From assembly GCA_001600455.1 (NCBI GenBank), contig BCKC01000001.1, forward strand, positions 6,889,418 through 6,953,417: a stretch of DNA of 64,000 bases, written 5' to 3'. Both the position numbers and the translations under genes were made by a program. The notes beneath the pieces were generated by a model. The model did not search any database, was not told the DNA's origin, and worked only from the letters and a program-made list of their open reading frames with translations. This document shows positions 25,242-36,771 of this stretch, piece by piece; positions within the stretch are counted from its first letter, which is position 1, and every line of letters begins with the position of its first letter. This DNA is from Endocalyx cinctus. Its lineage: Eukaryota > Ascomycota > Sordariomycetes > Amphisphaeriales > Apiosporaceae.

Positions 25242-28200
25242 TCACTTACTCTTGTACAGAGTAAGCAGGTTAGGCCCACCACAGTACTGAGTTTCATCTC
25301 CACCGCAGAGCATCTGACACGTCATATCCGTCTTATTCAACGTACCAATACCCAACGAATTGCCGACCCAGCATTCACGACTGTACTCGAGTCCAGCATA
25401 AAGGTAAGAACCGCTCCTCGCCCAGCTCAAACACGCCTGCACCGTCATATTGCTCGAAGACATGACATCGCCCTGCAAAGCCCTCGTCGCACCCGGTTCT
25501 TGCACGCACCCGTAGTAGGTATAGTTCGAGGACCCGCTCAGGATGGAAGGGGGCGAGTGAATCTTGCTCGAGCTAGACGAGTACCAGACGGACAAGAGGT
25601 TCGGACCGCCGCAGGTCTGCGTCAGGTTGCCCGAGCACGGCATCCCGCACTGCCCGTTGGCCGTGGCGCCGGTCGTCAGCGTCGTCGTGCTGTTGTCCAG
25701 GTGAGACCCGCAGTAGCACTCGCGCCCGTATTCGGTCCCGAAAAAGGAGTACGCCGTGCAGTTCCGCGCGCACGAGTCCGTCGTCATCCCGTCGTAGCTG
25801 AACGATCGCAAGGGGAGCGCTCGCACGCCGTTGGTCGGCTCGGCGTAGCAGCCTTGGTACGAGTATCCGCTTACGGTGGGCGTGGGTGAGCCGGTTGAGG
25901 TTGAAGATGAGGTGGTCGTCGTTGCGGAGGTGGTTAGCGATGAAACCGTAGTTGTGCTCGTAGTGGTAGGCGTAGTGGTGGTAGTAAGAGTTGACGATGG
26001 GCTGGTAGTTTGTGTAGTGGTTACTACCGGAGTAAGTGTTGGTGTAGTAGTCGTTGTAGTAGTCGTTGTTGTCGTTGTTGAAGGAGTTTTCGACGAAGTA
26101 CTGCTCGTCGTTGAAGTACTAGTTGTCGAAGAACTACTGGTGGTAACAGAAGTGGTGACCAAAGAAGTACTAGTCGTTGATGAGGACGTTGACGTTGAAG
26201 AAGAAGATGATGACAACGATGAAACAACAGGAGGGCTAAGCATGTACATGTTTAACCGATTTCCAGCTCCGCACTATACGGTGGTTAGCGCTCTGTTTCC
26301 TCAAAACTAAATGGCGAAGGTCAGGAATGCGTACGGTCTCGCTACTGTTACCAGGGCATACCATGCCACACTCTGTGACCTGGTTTACACCATTTGTTGA
26401 ACTTCCCACATTGATAACATTACCACCTATGTACCAGTTGTCAGCTCAGATAAAAAGGTATCGGAGTATTGAAAGAAGATAAAAAGGGGAACAACTCACA
26501 GTAACATTCCGCTCCGTATTCTGTTCCCCAGTAGGTATAAGCCGAGCAAAAGGTCGCACAGTACTCCAGAGACATCGAGTTGCTCGAAGTACCTAGACCG
26601 GACAAAGCGCGTCCGTTCGATCCCTCGGAATAACACCCCTGGTATGTATATTTTCCAACAGTCTCTGGGACTCCCGGAGCCACACCCGCAGGTAACGCAT
26701 CGCTAGTTGCAAATACAGATAAGAAGGGACCGCCATCGTGGAATTGTCCATTTCCACCACATGTCTGGTTGATGTTACCGGTACACGTGTAGCTGCAGTT
26801 TGCTTCTCCTGAATATGTCGTGGGCAGGTTCTTTCCACACCAACATTCGCGTGAATACTGCGTCGCAGCGACCGAGTAACCCGCCGCAGCGCAAGCTGTG
26901 GTGCATTGATCGTTCGTGTTGCCCGTGTCGTCGCTATAGATGTTACGAGGCACCTGTCGCTGGTTGGGCGTCTCTAGAGCACAGCCCTGGTAGCTATAAA
27001 GCGCCGAACCGTTACCGTTGGGGTTCAGGGGACCGACTTGCTCGGCTACGGCGTTGCAGTCGAACTCGATGAATTGCTTGCCCATGTCGGGATCTCCGGT
27101 GTTGATCGTCCAATTGGCGGAGCCGGAGTAGGATGGTATATTTACCTGAGATCGCGGAATGGAGCAGTACATGGCGGCCATCGCGCTTTGGTTGGCTTGC
27201 AGGATGGTACCTTCGGCTAGGTCGATGTTGTTGACAGATCCGACGATGCCTGGGAGACCATACGGAGGCTTTGAGACCGTAATTGAGAGTGCCGCTGCGT
27301 TGGGACCGCCGACGTTGGTGACGCGCATCATAAGTACCAGAGTATTGCCTTCTGTAACGTTACCAAAGGTGAAAGGCACACCACTATTGTAATTTATCCA
27401 GCTCGTGCCGTCCGGACTCTGGAACTGTATGAGAGCTCTGGGATACGTGCCAGATGAGCCCAGTACGTCAAGAACTCCGCTACCACCGTCTGAGTTGACA
27501 GATATGTAGACGGCAGAGGCACCGCTCTTGGCAGGGTTGAAATTAATGGTAAAGTATGCTGTGCTTAGAGGTTTGATACTGGTAGGAAGATTATAGAACG
27601 TATAATCGCTTATTGACACACCGTTTCCACTAGCCGTCGGATTCACCCACGGCCCAGTTTCAGACTGCCTAGAAAATAATAGGCTTTTAATATTTAACGT
27701 CGAGTTGCCGAGATTGATTAAAGCTCCAGTCTGATTAACACCCGTCGGCAGCTGTCCGGTTATCACTCCGGTGAAGGAGACCGTATTCGGCGACACGAGG
27801 AGCAAGGGCAAGGGAGAGTTTCCGGTACCCGTGAGTTTGACAGGTGTATTTATGGCGTAGCTATTATCAGGACTTGTCGTGTTCATTTGGGCGCTGCTAG
27901 ATAAGGGCCCGACTTGTGCAGGAGCAAATTTAGCCACAAACCCCATGGTATCACCAGGATTCATAGTCAATGGAAGCGAAGGAAGGCCGGACAACGCAAA
28001 ATTAGGGTTCCCAGTAATTCCGATGCTAGTCACACTCGTCTGGGTGTTTGCTCTGCAGGTGACGCTTTGGTACAGAGAGGTTGAATTAACGTCGACTGTA
28101 CCGAAGTCTGGAGGAGCCGTGCAGTTGAGGGGCAAATTAACCGGAGAACCGAAGCCGTAGAGGTACCCTTGGTTGCTGGCAACATAACAAGTACCGTCTC

Positions 28201-29860
28201 CGAAAACTGGACGGCCAAACTTCTGCGAGCCCGGAACATTGAATGAATTGATCATTGTCAGACTTCCCTGACCATTAGGAACAGCGTTGTAGATACGCAA
28301 GTTTATGCCTTCTACATCAGATGTCCATAGCAGACCAGTTCCGCTCTGACCATTGAGAGATGTCGTAGTACCATGGCCGACGCCGAGAATGTAAGCATTG
28401 GTCTCATTCGTGTCAGCGACATGTGTGAAAGCGACGTTACCATTAGCATCGCAGCCAAATTTCCATATGTGTGTCTTGTACCGAATAACGTTAATGTAAA
28501 CATAGCCACCATCAATCGGTAGCACACCAGCACCGGCATAGACGGAATTCTCGTTGAGGAACTGCTGGGGTACATTGTCAAGTTGATTCGGACCCATCTG
28601 GTAACCGCCAAGGTTGTCGAGGTTAAGCCAATATGTCTTACCAGACTTTCCAGTGACAACTCCGATGCGTTTTGCATTTGGACAACTGAACGTCGAAGAT
28701 GGTAAGATCTCAAGGGGACTTGTACCGAGATCTTTGTCAGCACCATCGAGCTGAGTCTTCTCCCAAGGCATGAAAAAGTCGATGGGAGTAATAGTGCCGT
28801 CGTCATTAATCTTTGCGTTAACAGCGGCTTCTTCCAACGAAGTAGGTGGCTGTCGACCTGGGACGGGTACTCCGTTGAGTTGAGACGCATAACCATTACC
28901 GGTAGCAAAATACATACTACCGGAGTCATAGGCTAGACCGCCACCGCTCATCCAGACACCGCCACCTTGGACGGTATTTGGCTCAGGGCCACCTTCCGTG
29001 GCGAAGGCTTCGACAACATTTCCCGTGTCTTTATCCCACCCGAGGATGGCACCGGTAAAGTTGTACTGGACGCAGTGACTCGCGAATCCGGCGTATATAT
29101 ACTGCCCGACTTGCAGCAATCCTGGCCGCTGATGTTGATTGCCTGAAATGAACATACGGTTGTTATTGTTCCGGAATATAATACCTTCCAGGGATTTAGG
29201 GAAACCTGGCTTTTCTTCCAGCGTGTTGACGTTGACGGCATGGAACCAGTATTCGGCGTTGAGTCGGCCACTGGTGTATCCGTCCTTATACGTCTTGGCG
29301 GTGAAGTACAAGGTCTCGGTTATGGGATCAATCACGCCAGTTCCGGTAACCCCTATGGTGGGGGATATATCGGTACAGGGAGCGACATCGCTACCGATGA
29401 ATGAGTAAGAATTAATCAAAATGGATAGAAACTTGAAAATACACAGAGAAATGACTACTTACGATGACAAGAACGGTATGCGAAGGTCTCTGGCATTGAG
29501 TATCGCGCCGGTTCTCGAGTCCATTTGGTAGAGGTTGTTTTGGGTAGTAAGAAGATAAATGTATTGTTTCCCCGAGCTATTCGCCGGGGTGAAGACAAGG
29601 GGTTGCGAAAAGACCTGCTCGTTCCCCAGATTGTTGTAGTTTCCAGGCAGTGCTGTCTTGAATATCTGACCGAACTGTGGACTTCCCACAATGGCAGGGT
29701 CGAGGTTGTGGTTGGCCTGATAACCTGTCCGTGAGTTATCACCTCCCCATGTAATCGTGTCGGTAGAAGCCAGACCATCGACGAGGATCTGATTCTGTGG
29801 AAGGAGAATACTTGTGATGGTGACCATTGCGGCCCAGCGAAAGAAGCTGAGATGCGCCAT
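25242..29860 (-). CDS. Giant secreted protein: PQQ-like propeller, ASH-like region and four WSC domains
   Basis: Four exons, 29860-29463, 29390-26500, 26426-26335 and 26273-25242, join in phase into 1470 residues. A signal peptide (about 1-30) precedes a PQQ-type beta-propeller region (about 35-550; TWGGDNSRTGYQANH, then YLLTTQNNLYQMDSRTGAIL). A Gly/Pro-rich beta region follows (about 555-930) with repeats resembling ASH/HYDIN-type immunoglobulin folds (VSPNTVSFTGVITGQL). Four Cys-rich WSC domains begin near 934, 1045, 1262 and 1375; the second is completed only by the exon 2-3-4 joins (ECYCGGN..ETCGAGNRLNMY). Between WSC2 and WSC3 lies a mucin-like linker of about 110 almost pure Ser/Thr residues. 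WSC domains bind glycans; the propeller could be a quinoprotein dehydrogenase or only a scaffold. No membrane segment or GPI signal is seen at the C terminus. The first ATG of the signal peptide at 29860 was chosen; the in-frame stretch upstream adds only MDCIPVN. Confidence 0.88.
25930..26245 (-). repeat. Ser/Thr-coding low-complexity tract
   Basis: Codons for Thr and Ser (mostly ACN and TCN) dominate over about 110 residues of the giant WSC protein, making imperfect trinucleotide-like repeats. The opposite strand reads as a long Val-rich open frame, which is an artefact of this composition. Confidence 0.85.
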
Positions 29861-31257
29861 GTTCACAGGAATGCAATCCAATCACCAGGAGTAGTTAAGA
29901 AGCAGAGAGTATGAAGGTAGATGAGGGATAAGACTCGAAACATTCGGTTGTTTTGTTAAGTAGTCACCTCATTTTTATATGTAGTAACTAGTTAACTCAA
30001 TCAAGTCCAAATAACTAAAGCTATTTGTGTTTGTTGTTTCTCAAACCTTGATCTTCTAACTAAAAGTAACTACTTGAGCTAGAGAAGTGTACTTTTATAT
30101 CTCTTTTTGGTAGTGCTAGATAACCATATTAGGACGAAAACTTCAGGAGTTCTCAGTCAAATATTAGGAGAAAGAAAAGGTTGACGGGTCAACGTGAGAT
30201 ATATATTTTGGTATATAGGCTGTGGTGCTCTATACGATGAAACTTTAATGGCTAGTTTAGACATATGAGACATGAGAAGATAAATCCCATGCAAAATCTT
30301 ATCCCACAATTATTTTGAGGCTCTAAAATCGGACGTAAACATGCCAGAGCCGAGTCTAGCCTGTTCTTCGGTGATGTTACTAAAGTCGTCTCGGGCGGTT
30401 GACGATCCAAACTTTGAGGACGTAAACAAATATTTACTTAAATTTTCTAACGACTCGCTCAACAATATTATTTAAAATGCTGATAAGAATAGCGATTAAC
30501 CCACCAAATCTCACCCCGACTATTCATCAATAAGGCGAAGTCATTATATTGTGCGCCGTATGCTAGTTATCTTGCACTCGCGTATATTCTAGATCAAGGA
30601 GGACAATGCATTGTTTACAGACCAATGTCTAATACTAGAAACCCGTTCGATCTCATAATCGCCAGAATTATTTAGAAGATCATGAATTATGAGTTACGTA
30701 TGTGGCAACCATTTTCGATCAACAATTATCTATTACTCTGTGTATTGAAGGGTTACAGAACAACGGAAATATAATTACTAGAAACAAGCTAAGAAAAAAA
30801 CAAGTTACGAATCGAATCATTCTGTGAACGAAATTGTTTTCATACCGGTTAGCTTTGATCCCAAAAACAGCTACATGCGGCATATAATTTCTTCTATTTA
30901 TGTAATAAGTTGATTCATTTTTAATCTTTGCTTTGACTGTTATTCTTGCACTGATGCCGATCCTTTCCCTGTCGAGAAACTATTAGCAAAACCTCCAGTT
31001 CACTCATCCGGTCGGCCTGTCTAAGCGCAAGGCAGCGAAAAGAAAATGTTGGAAAGTGATCAAGCAAAGTCATTCCATGAGCCACATCAGACATGAGAGA
31101 AAACAAACAGCCTCTAGAGTCTCGCGTATAAAATAGTCCATTGGCGCCATGAAAATATCACAGAAATAAAAAGTACAAACACATTATTAAAAAGCAGGAA
31201 TTGTTTCCGTTTTCAATTTTAAAATTTCTACTTATTTAACCCGTTTTGGCATGGAGA
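29861..31257. other. Divergent intergenic region between two WSC genes
   Basis: About 1.4 kb separating the minus-strand giant WSC gene from the plus-strand WSC gene, so it carries both promoters. AT-rich; a TTTTATAT box lies near 29971. No gene is seen. Confidence 0.55.
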
Positions 31258-33243
31258 ATGGCGAAATGTCTGGCTCTTGTGTTGACTCTAAGCCTCCTCC
31301 TGAAGGTGCAGGCTCACTACGTTTTTAACCGTCCTTGCGCTTCACCCTTCACTCCATTTGTTGGTCTTGGATGCTATGTGGACTCTCCTCCGGGCGGCAG
31401 CGTCGCACTCATTGAGCGTACCCCCCTAGACCCAAGCTCCATGACCGTGGAGAATTGTGTAGCGACTTGTAAAGGTTTGCCTACATTTTCTAAGCGTTAT
31501 GATTTATTAGCTAGATAATCACTGAGTATAATTACTCATCGAAATTAGGAAACGCTTTTCGGTATGCCGGTTTAACGTACTACGGTGTGTGTTACTGCGG
31601 CCAGGCCTTGTATAACAGCCTCGCATCCGATCAGTCGCAGTGCAACTATCCCTGTACAGGAAACTCTTATCAAACGTGTGGTGGCAACGACCGGATGAGC
31701 ATTTGGATGGATCCAACTTTTCCGAATGTGGATGTTACAATTGATAAATATTCGCTTGCTGGATGCTGGTATGTAGTCATTTCAATACTTTCTTGATTCA
31801 TTTCTGGTCTTCACATAAATAGACCAGTCGGTAATGCTTAGTTCCTTAAGTATTGACTTCTACTTCTCTAGGACTGACGAATTATCCTACGGTCGAGCAC
31901 TCGGGTACCCACAAGATCTTAGTGGTTCGAGTATGACTACCGAGGCCTGTTTGAAGTCCTGTATGCAAGACCGCTATCCATTTGCTGGAACCGAATTCGG
32001 CGGTGAATGCTATTGCGGCGTTACTACGTCCAATGGATCTAACTCGGCTAGTTCGTCCACCTGTAATATGTCTTGCAATGGCAATAAAAATCAAATATGT
32101 GGTGGTCCAAATCGACTAAGCCTCTACTCTGCCAATGACCTTCTTGGTATGTAATTAACAAATCCCTGCAGAAACTCGCCCTCATTATGTATTAAAAATC
32201 CTTTTTCGTCGAAATGACTGTCGTTATACTAACTAAATCCTAGTATGTAACAAATTTCTGAGCTGTTATGATGAGAGTACGACTGCGGGCGTGATTGTGA
32301 GAGACTAACATACAGAAGAGTACAGAACCCTGTCGACATTTCCTCGGCTCCGGGGACGGTCCCTCGACTAGCACGACAGCAGCCTCAACGTCAAGCACGA
32401 CTAGTACTACGAGCGCAGCCACCACCGTAACTACAAAGCCGAAGCCTGTTCTAAGAACAGTTTTGGCAGTACGCTTAAACAGATGGACCTCGTCAGAGAT
32501 TTCTGATTTCACCAACGCGCAAACTTGCAATGACGCCTCATCTAGTTGCTCAATCCAGCAGGCTGGCTGTTTCCTTAACGCGGAAATGCCGGGTTCCGTG
32601 GGCTGTTATAGCTACGGTGAGTGGTGTGGAACCTTGAGCGATTACTGTGCTACCGAGTGCGACAATGATTCATGCGGCGGTGGTCTCGGCGGCAGGGCTG
32701 ACTTCCTGAGGAGATTCCCTCCTCCGGCCGGCCAAATCGTGACGGTAACAACGACAGCCGAACCAGTCGCCGCTGTTCCAGTAAGTTTTCACCGCAAGAA
32801 TATTGCCTCCTAATTACTCAAAATAATTAATTATTGACGAAACAACCCATTAGACGCCCTCGGGTCTCTGCCAACAGCCCGCAAATAGTACGTACGGGTA
32901 CACCGCTAAGGATGCCATCGGTAACATCAGTCTGCCTATTGTACAATGTAACAACGCCCCCGAGGATTATGCAGACGGCAAGGTCTACAAATTATACGGC
33001 GACCCAGATACGCAGTCCTGCCAGTCGTACGCCCGAGGAGACATCAACTCGGCGTGTATCGACGCGTGCAAGTATCAGAGAGACGAGTGCGAATACGTAT
33101 ATGCCGAAGGCTGCAAGCTAGGCATCTTCCCGCAAACTTATGAGGACGCTGATAAAGACTGTCGGGCCCAGTACAGCGATTGCGTGAGTCTAAATCAGGG
33201 ATTGGCGGATCCCGGAAAATGCCAGAGCTTTGGCAGTGGATAA
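31258..33243 (+). CDS. Secreted protein with two WSC domains and a Cys-rich C-terminal domain
   Basis: Five exons, 31258-31474, 31549-31768, 31872-32146, 32326-32780 and 32854-33243, join in phase into 518 residues. Residues 1-21 form a signal peptide (MAKCLALVLTLSLLLKVQA). WSC1 (VGLGCYVDSPPGG..TVENCVATCKG..YGVCYCGQAL..QTCGGNDRMSIW) and WSC2 (YSLAGCWTDELSYGRAL..GGECYCGV..QICGGPNRLSLY) each show the usual Cys spacing and end motif. A short Ser/Thr linker follows. The remaining ~300 residues are a Cys-rich region of no family I recognise (GCYSYGEWCGTLSDYCATEC; later CQSYARGDINSACIDACKYQ). WSC domains bind fungal or plant polysaccharides. It lies head-to-head with the giant WSC protein, suggesting co-regulation. 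The ATG at 31258 is the first in frame. The acceptor at 32325 was preferred over one ten bases earlier because only it stays open. Confidence 0.88.
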
Positions 33244-33801
33244 GCTTCAATATTTATATCCTCATATCTTGGATAGTAAGGAAGATTGCGGAAAGGACTC
33301 AAATATGTTTGCAATTGTCGAAGCAGGATATAAGCCCATGGCTATGTAGAGGCTAAAATATATGGTTATTATTAATAAGGTACGTAATTGTTAGGGATAT
33401 CGGACGGGGGAATATAATTAGCAGCGTGGCTACGGCTACCCTTCGGGGAGCCCGAGTTGGATAGGTCTATATAAGGAGAGGCTTCCGCCTCTATTAATTT
33501 AGGATAGAGAGATCAAGAATGAGCAAAGGTTTTTTATTAAGTTCTTAAATTTACACTTCTACCCTACTGCTAAGCTCTGGCTACGTAACTGCGCGATCCT
33601 ACACTGCAACATAGCACTTTCCCTTACAGCAATCTAACTTCGCCGTCAAATATGAGGAATTTTTGTGAGGAATTGTTTCAATTTGGGCCTTCTTTTTCTC
33701 TTATTTCTTAAACATGTTTTATTTAATTCAAAAAAGATACTCCGACGAATATTTTAGATAATATTTCCAGTCGGTAATTAAGAAAAGTTTACAATCTTCG
33801 C
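33244..33801. other. Intergenic region with LTR-like fragment
   Basis: Short region between the convergent WSC and GMC genes, largely occupied by the LTR-like sequence listed separately. No gene is seen. Confidence 0.6.
33389..33599 (+). mobile_element. Probable solo LTR, Copia-like
   Basis: A block starting TGTTAGGGAT, with a GC-rich inverted-repeat segment (GGCTACGGCTACCC), a TATA box (TCTATATAAGG), then GAGAGGCTTCCGCCTC, and ending near CTACGTAAC. This is the layout of a fungal retrotransposon LTR, with a TGTTA start and a degenerate TAAC end. No internal retrotransposon sequence and no clear target-site duplication are visible; TACGTAA occurs on both sides but does not sit exactly at the ends. 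Confidence 0.5.
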
Positions 33802-35669
33802 TCACGCGTACAGATCATGGTGAGCACTCTTCAACAGATCCGCGCCCTTCTCACCAATCATGTATACCGAGTTCTGAATGCGGCAGTCCGGAATCACCGG
33901 GATGACCGAAGCATCAACGACTCCCTGACCGATATTCTTAGACAGGCGAGCGGTGCCGCAAGGATGAAAAGCCGTCTGGCAGCGATCCAAAACGGCGTGC
34001 CTCATTTCGGCGTCGTCCCCGAGCGGCATCTCCCAGGGGTACTCGGAGACGACGAGGTCCTTGAAGCCGTCGCCTTTGGTGAGCACGTCGTAGCTGAAGC
34101 GGATCCCTTCGCGCATCGCCACAATGTCCAGCTCGTCGGCGAAGAAGTTCAGGTTGATGTACGGTTGGACTAGCGGGTCCGCGCTGTTGAGCAGGACCTC
34201 GCCCGGAGGGGAGATGGGTCGCACGAGGTCGACCACGACCGTCAGGTAGCTGCCTTTTTTCGGCTGCGGGTAGTGCCATTGGAAGGCGCTTCCGAACATG
34301 GAGACGAAGTCGAGCTCGAAGTGAGGTTGTCCTCCTGGGCTAAAAGGGTCGACGCCACCGTTGGCAACTTTACTCTCCCGGTAGAGCTTGTCCTTCTCCA
34401 AGTAGTCGTCGATTCTGGGAAATCCCACTAACTCTAGCAGACCGGAGCTTACCGGGCCTGTACTATTTTCTTTATAGGCCGATACCGCGGCAGCATGTTC
34501 GGGAGTCTCTCGTAGCAAGTAGTCATCCATGCCGTAGCCGTCTTTAACCTGTAGCACGAACGGAACTCCAGGATGGTCAACTAGGTTTTGACCGACGTGG
34601 GGAGAATTCAAGACGGTGAAGATCCCGTGCTGTGACAGGTGATGTCGGGGTCCGATGCCGGAGAGCATGAGGAGCTTGGGCGTTTCAAAAACTCCCTGAG
34701 ACACGATGACCTCGCGAGTGGCGTAGAAATTGAGTTCATCACCATTACCGTCAATCACGGTAATTCCTTGGGCAGTACGACTTGGCTCGTCGATGATGAG
34801 CTTTTTCGACCGTACCTCGGCAAGGATTGTGATATTTGGCTTGTTCTTCAGAAAAAGAAATGATCCAGACCTTTTACCACGGTAGATGGAATCAACACAG
34901 TGGGTAAGTCCAATCATCTCACCATCATAAATATCCTCTGTTAACTTGTGCCCTTGAGATAGCCAAGCTTTTGTGATATTCTCGCGAAATGGGGCAAGTT
35001 CATCTTTCAAACAATGTAGCAAGTTAGTACATTCGTCGGTAAGGTTTTCAAGGGTTTCCCCCCTTAATGTCATAATGGTAGTGAAGGTGTTCGAATCTTA
35101 CTCTTCAATTGCAATTTCACGCCCAGGTCCATATTTAAGGGGGGAGGGGGTGGGGGTGATAATATTTACTCACCAAGAAGCTCGGAATGTGATATTGGGA
35201 GAGGTCCATTCTCCCCCAATTTTTGTAATTCCATGGGATATAGCGCCTTATCATCATGATAAGTCGCAGATTTGCGCAAATAGGGGACAAGGGGATCCCA
35301 CGTCCATTCATCCCCGCCGAACTCGGCCCAGCTGTCAAAAGTAGCCTTGCAGCCCGGGATCCAAGTATAATAGTTCAGGGAAGAACTCCCTCCGAGAGCT
35401 TTACCGCGTGTATTGGGCTTCTCCACTCGCTCATAGTCATCCCTTTTCACCATCGTGGTCTTGTACGCCCAGTCGTACTGACTTCCTCTAAGGGACATAC
35501 CGGAAGATGGAGTCATGACTTGATCGATATTCTCAGAGTCAGCGGTACCAGCTTCAACGACAAGAACGCTGACGTTAGGGTTCTCGGCAAGTCGACCAGC
35601 GACAACGTTGCCGGCTGTGCCACCTCCGACGATGATGAAGTCATAGCGGTTGCCGCTTTGAGGAGCCAT
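33802..35669 (-). CDS. GMC-family oxidoreductase, apparently with a short C-terminal deletion
   Basis: Two exons, 35669-35174 and 35003-33802, join in phase into 565 residues. The intron acceptor at 35004 was chosen because it follows a perfect TACTAAC branch site and restores HSELLDELAPFRENITKAWL, as expected for the family. FAD motif IIVGGGTAGNVVAGRL is at about 10-25 with VLVVEAG after it; GKALGGSSSLNYYTW and SQGVFETPKLLMLSGIG are also present. The C terminus has AFHPCGTARL (His about 512) and PDCRIQNSVYMIGEKGADLL (Asn about 543). The spacing of about 31 residues between these catalytic positions is roughly a dozen shorter than the 43-44 in known GMC enzymes, because the usual strand between two VVD-like motifs is missing. 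There is no signal peptide if the ATG at 35669 is used; an in-frame ATG at 35753 would add 28 residues. Choline-dehydrogenase-like; substrate unknown. Confidence 0.9.
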
Positions 35670-36771
35670 GTTTAAAAAGCAGGATGGAGAAAAGTCGAAG
35701 ATGGAAAATAGTAGCCGCTTGAAATTTTCTTGGAATGTATTTATCTCTTCCACAAGTAGAGTTCGAAAAGCGCGACGGTAGTAGGTTTATATATCCGTCT
35801 TAACCCTAGGTTTGTGTCACGCTCTGCTGGCTGATATGTATATAATTTACAATTTGTTAGATTTACATCGTCTCTAATTCTCCGAACGAATGCCGATTGT
35901 AACTAGCACATTTTTCATCTTCTCGGTAAAGCAAAATTCGATAGTTGCAGTTGCATCATCTTTCGATCAAAGAGGTAAGAGATATTGATACGATACTCTC
36001 ACTACGTCCAATCACATCGTTGTTCTTGGACCCGACCGAGTATTCCCAAAACGGAAGACCATTCGACCGATCATAATCGTGTCCCATCATGGTTCTCCTC
36101 CCAAGGAATATTTTCAGCTGGTGGGTTTTAGACACGACATGAGTTGTTTTTATCTACCCTACATTTCGTTTTTATAATAAAATTGGGTTCTTTCAAATTT
36201 CCATCGTGGAGCATCAATTAATGTATTTATCAATCACAGACATGTTTTGTATTCATCTCGAAATTTCATTTTGATTTAACTCAAGTTTGAAAAATATATT
36301 CAAGTCTTGTGCCGGACAAACCCCATGAAGGCTTTGATATTCACTGATGATCAAATCTTTATTTTCCCCTCCCGTCTTCAGGAACGCAAGTAGTAGTCGC
36401 TGAGTGAGCACACTGCATCAGATTTGTGCAGATCGAGTCAAGTCTAGCCCGACTCCGGAATACCACGACACCAATGAGCAGCGAGACGGGTGAAATTCGC
36501 TGAGTAATGCGGGAACTAACTTCGTCCACGATGTAAGTTTAATTCCAACCTGACCGGCCATTGGAGGTTCGGGGAATTGTGTGGTGGGGTACGCCCATCT
36601 CCGATGACACACATATCACGTCAAATAACCCTAAACTCCGCATGCAGTTTTCGCTTTGTGCTAAGGAACGCGATCGCTATCCGGAACTTCTCGCTCTTAC
36701 CTCGCATTCTAAAGACTCATTAGAATAAAACCACACGATTAATTCTCCACGAAAAACCCGGTTTCGGGAGC
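35670..36771. promoter_or_regulatory. Divergent promoter region between GMC and DyP genes
   Basis: About 1.1 kb separating the minus-strand GMC start from the plus-strand peroxidase start. A TTTATATAT box lies near 35787, about 115 bases upstream of the GMC ATG. No gene is seen. Shared regulation of the pair is inferred from the head-to-head layout. Confidence 0.5.

Noticed and set aside
25876..26310. Val-rich open frame of 144 codons on the plus strand
   Set aside because: It is the antisense of the Ser/Thr-rich linker of the giant WSC protein; ACN/TCN codons read backwards as Val/Glu codons with few stops.
35004..35073. In-frame ATG at 35073 as the start of a separate GMC fragment
   Set aside because: The stretch 35073-35004 is better explained as intron: it contains TACTAAC and an acceptor that restores the family sequence across the join.
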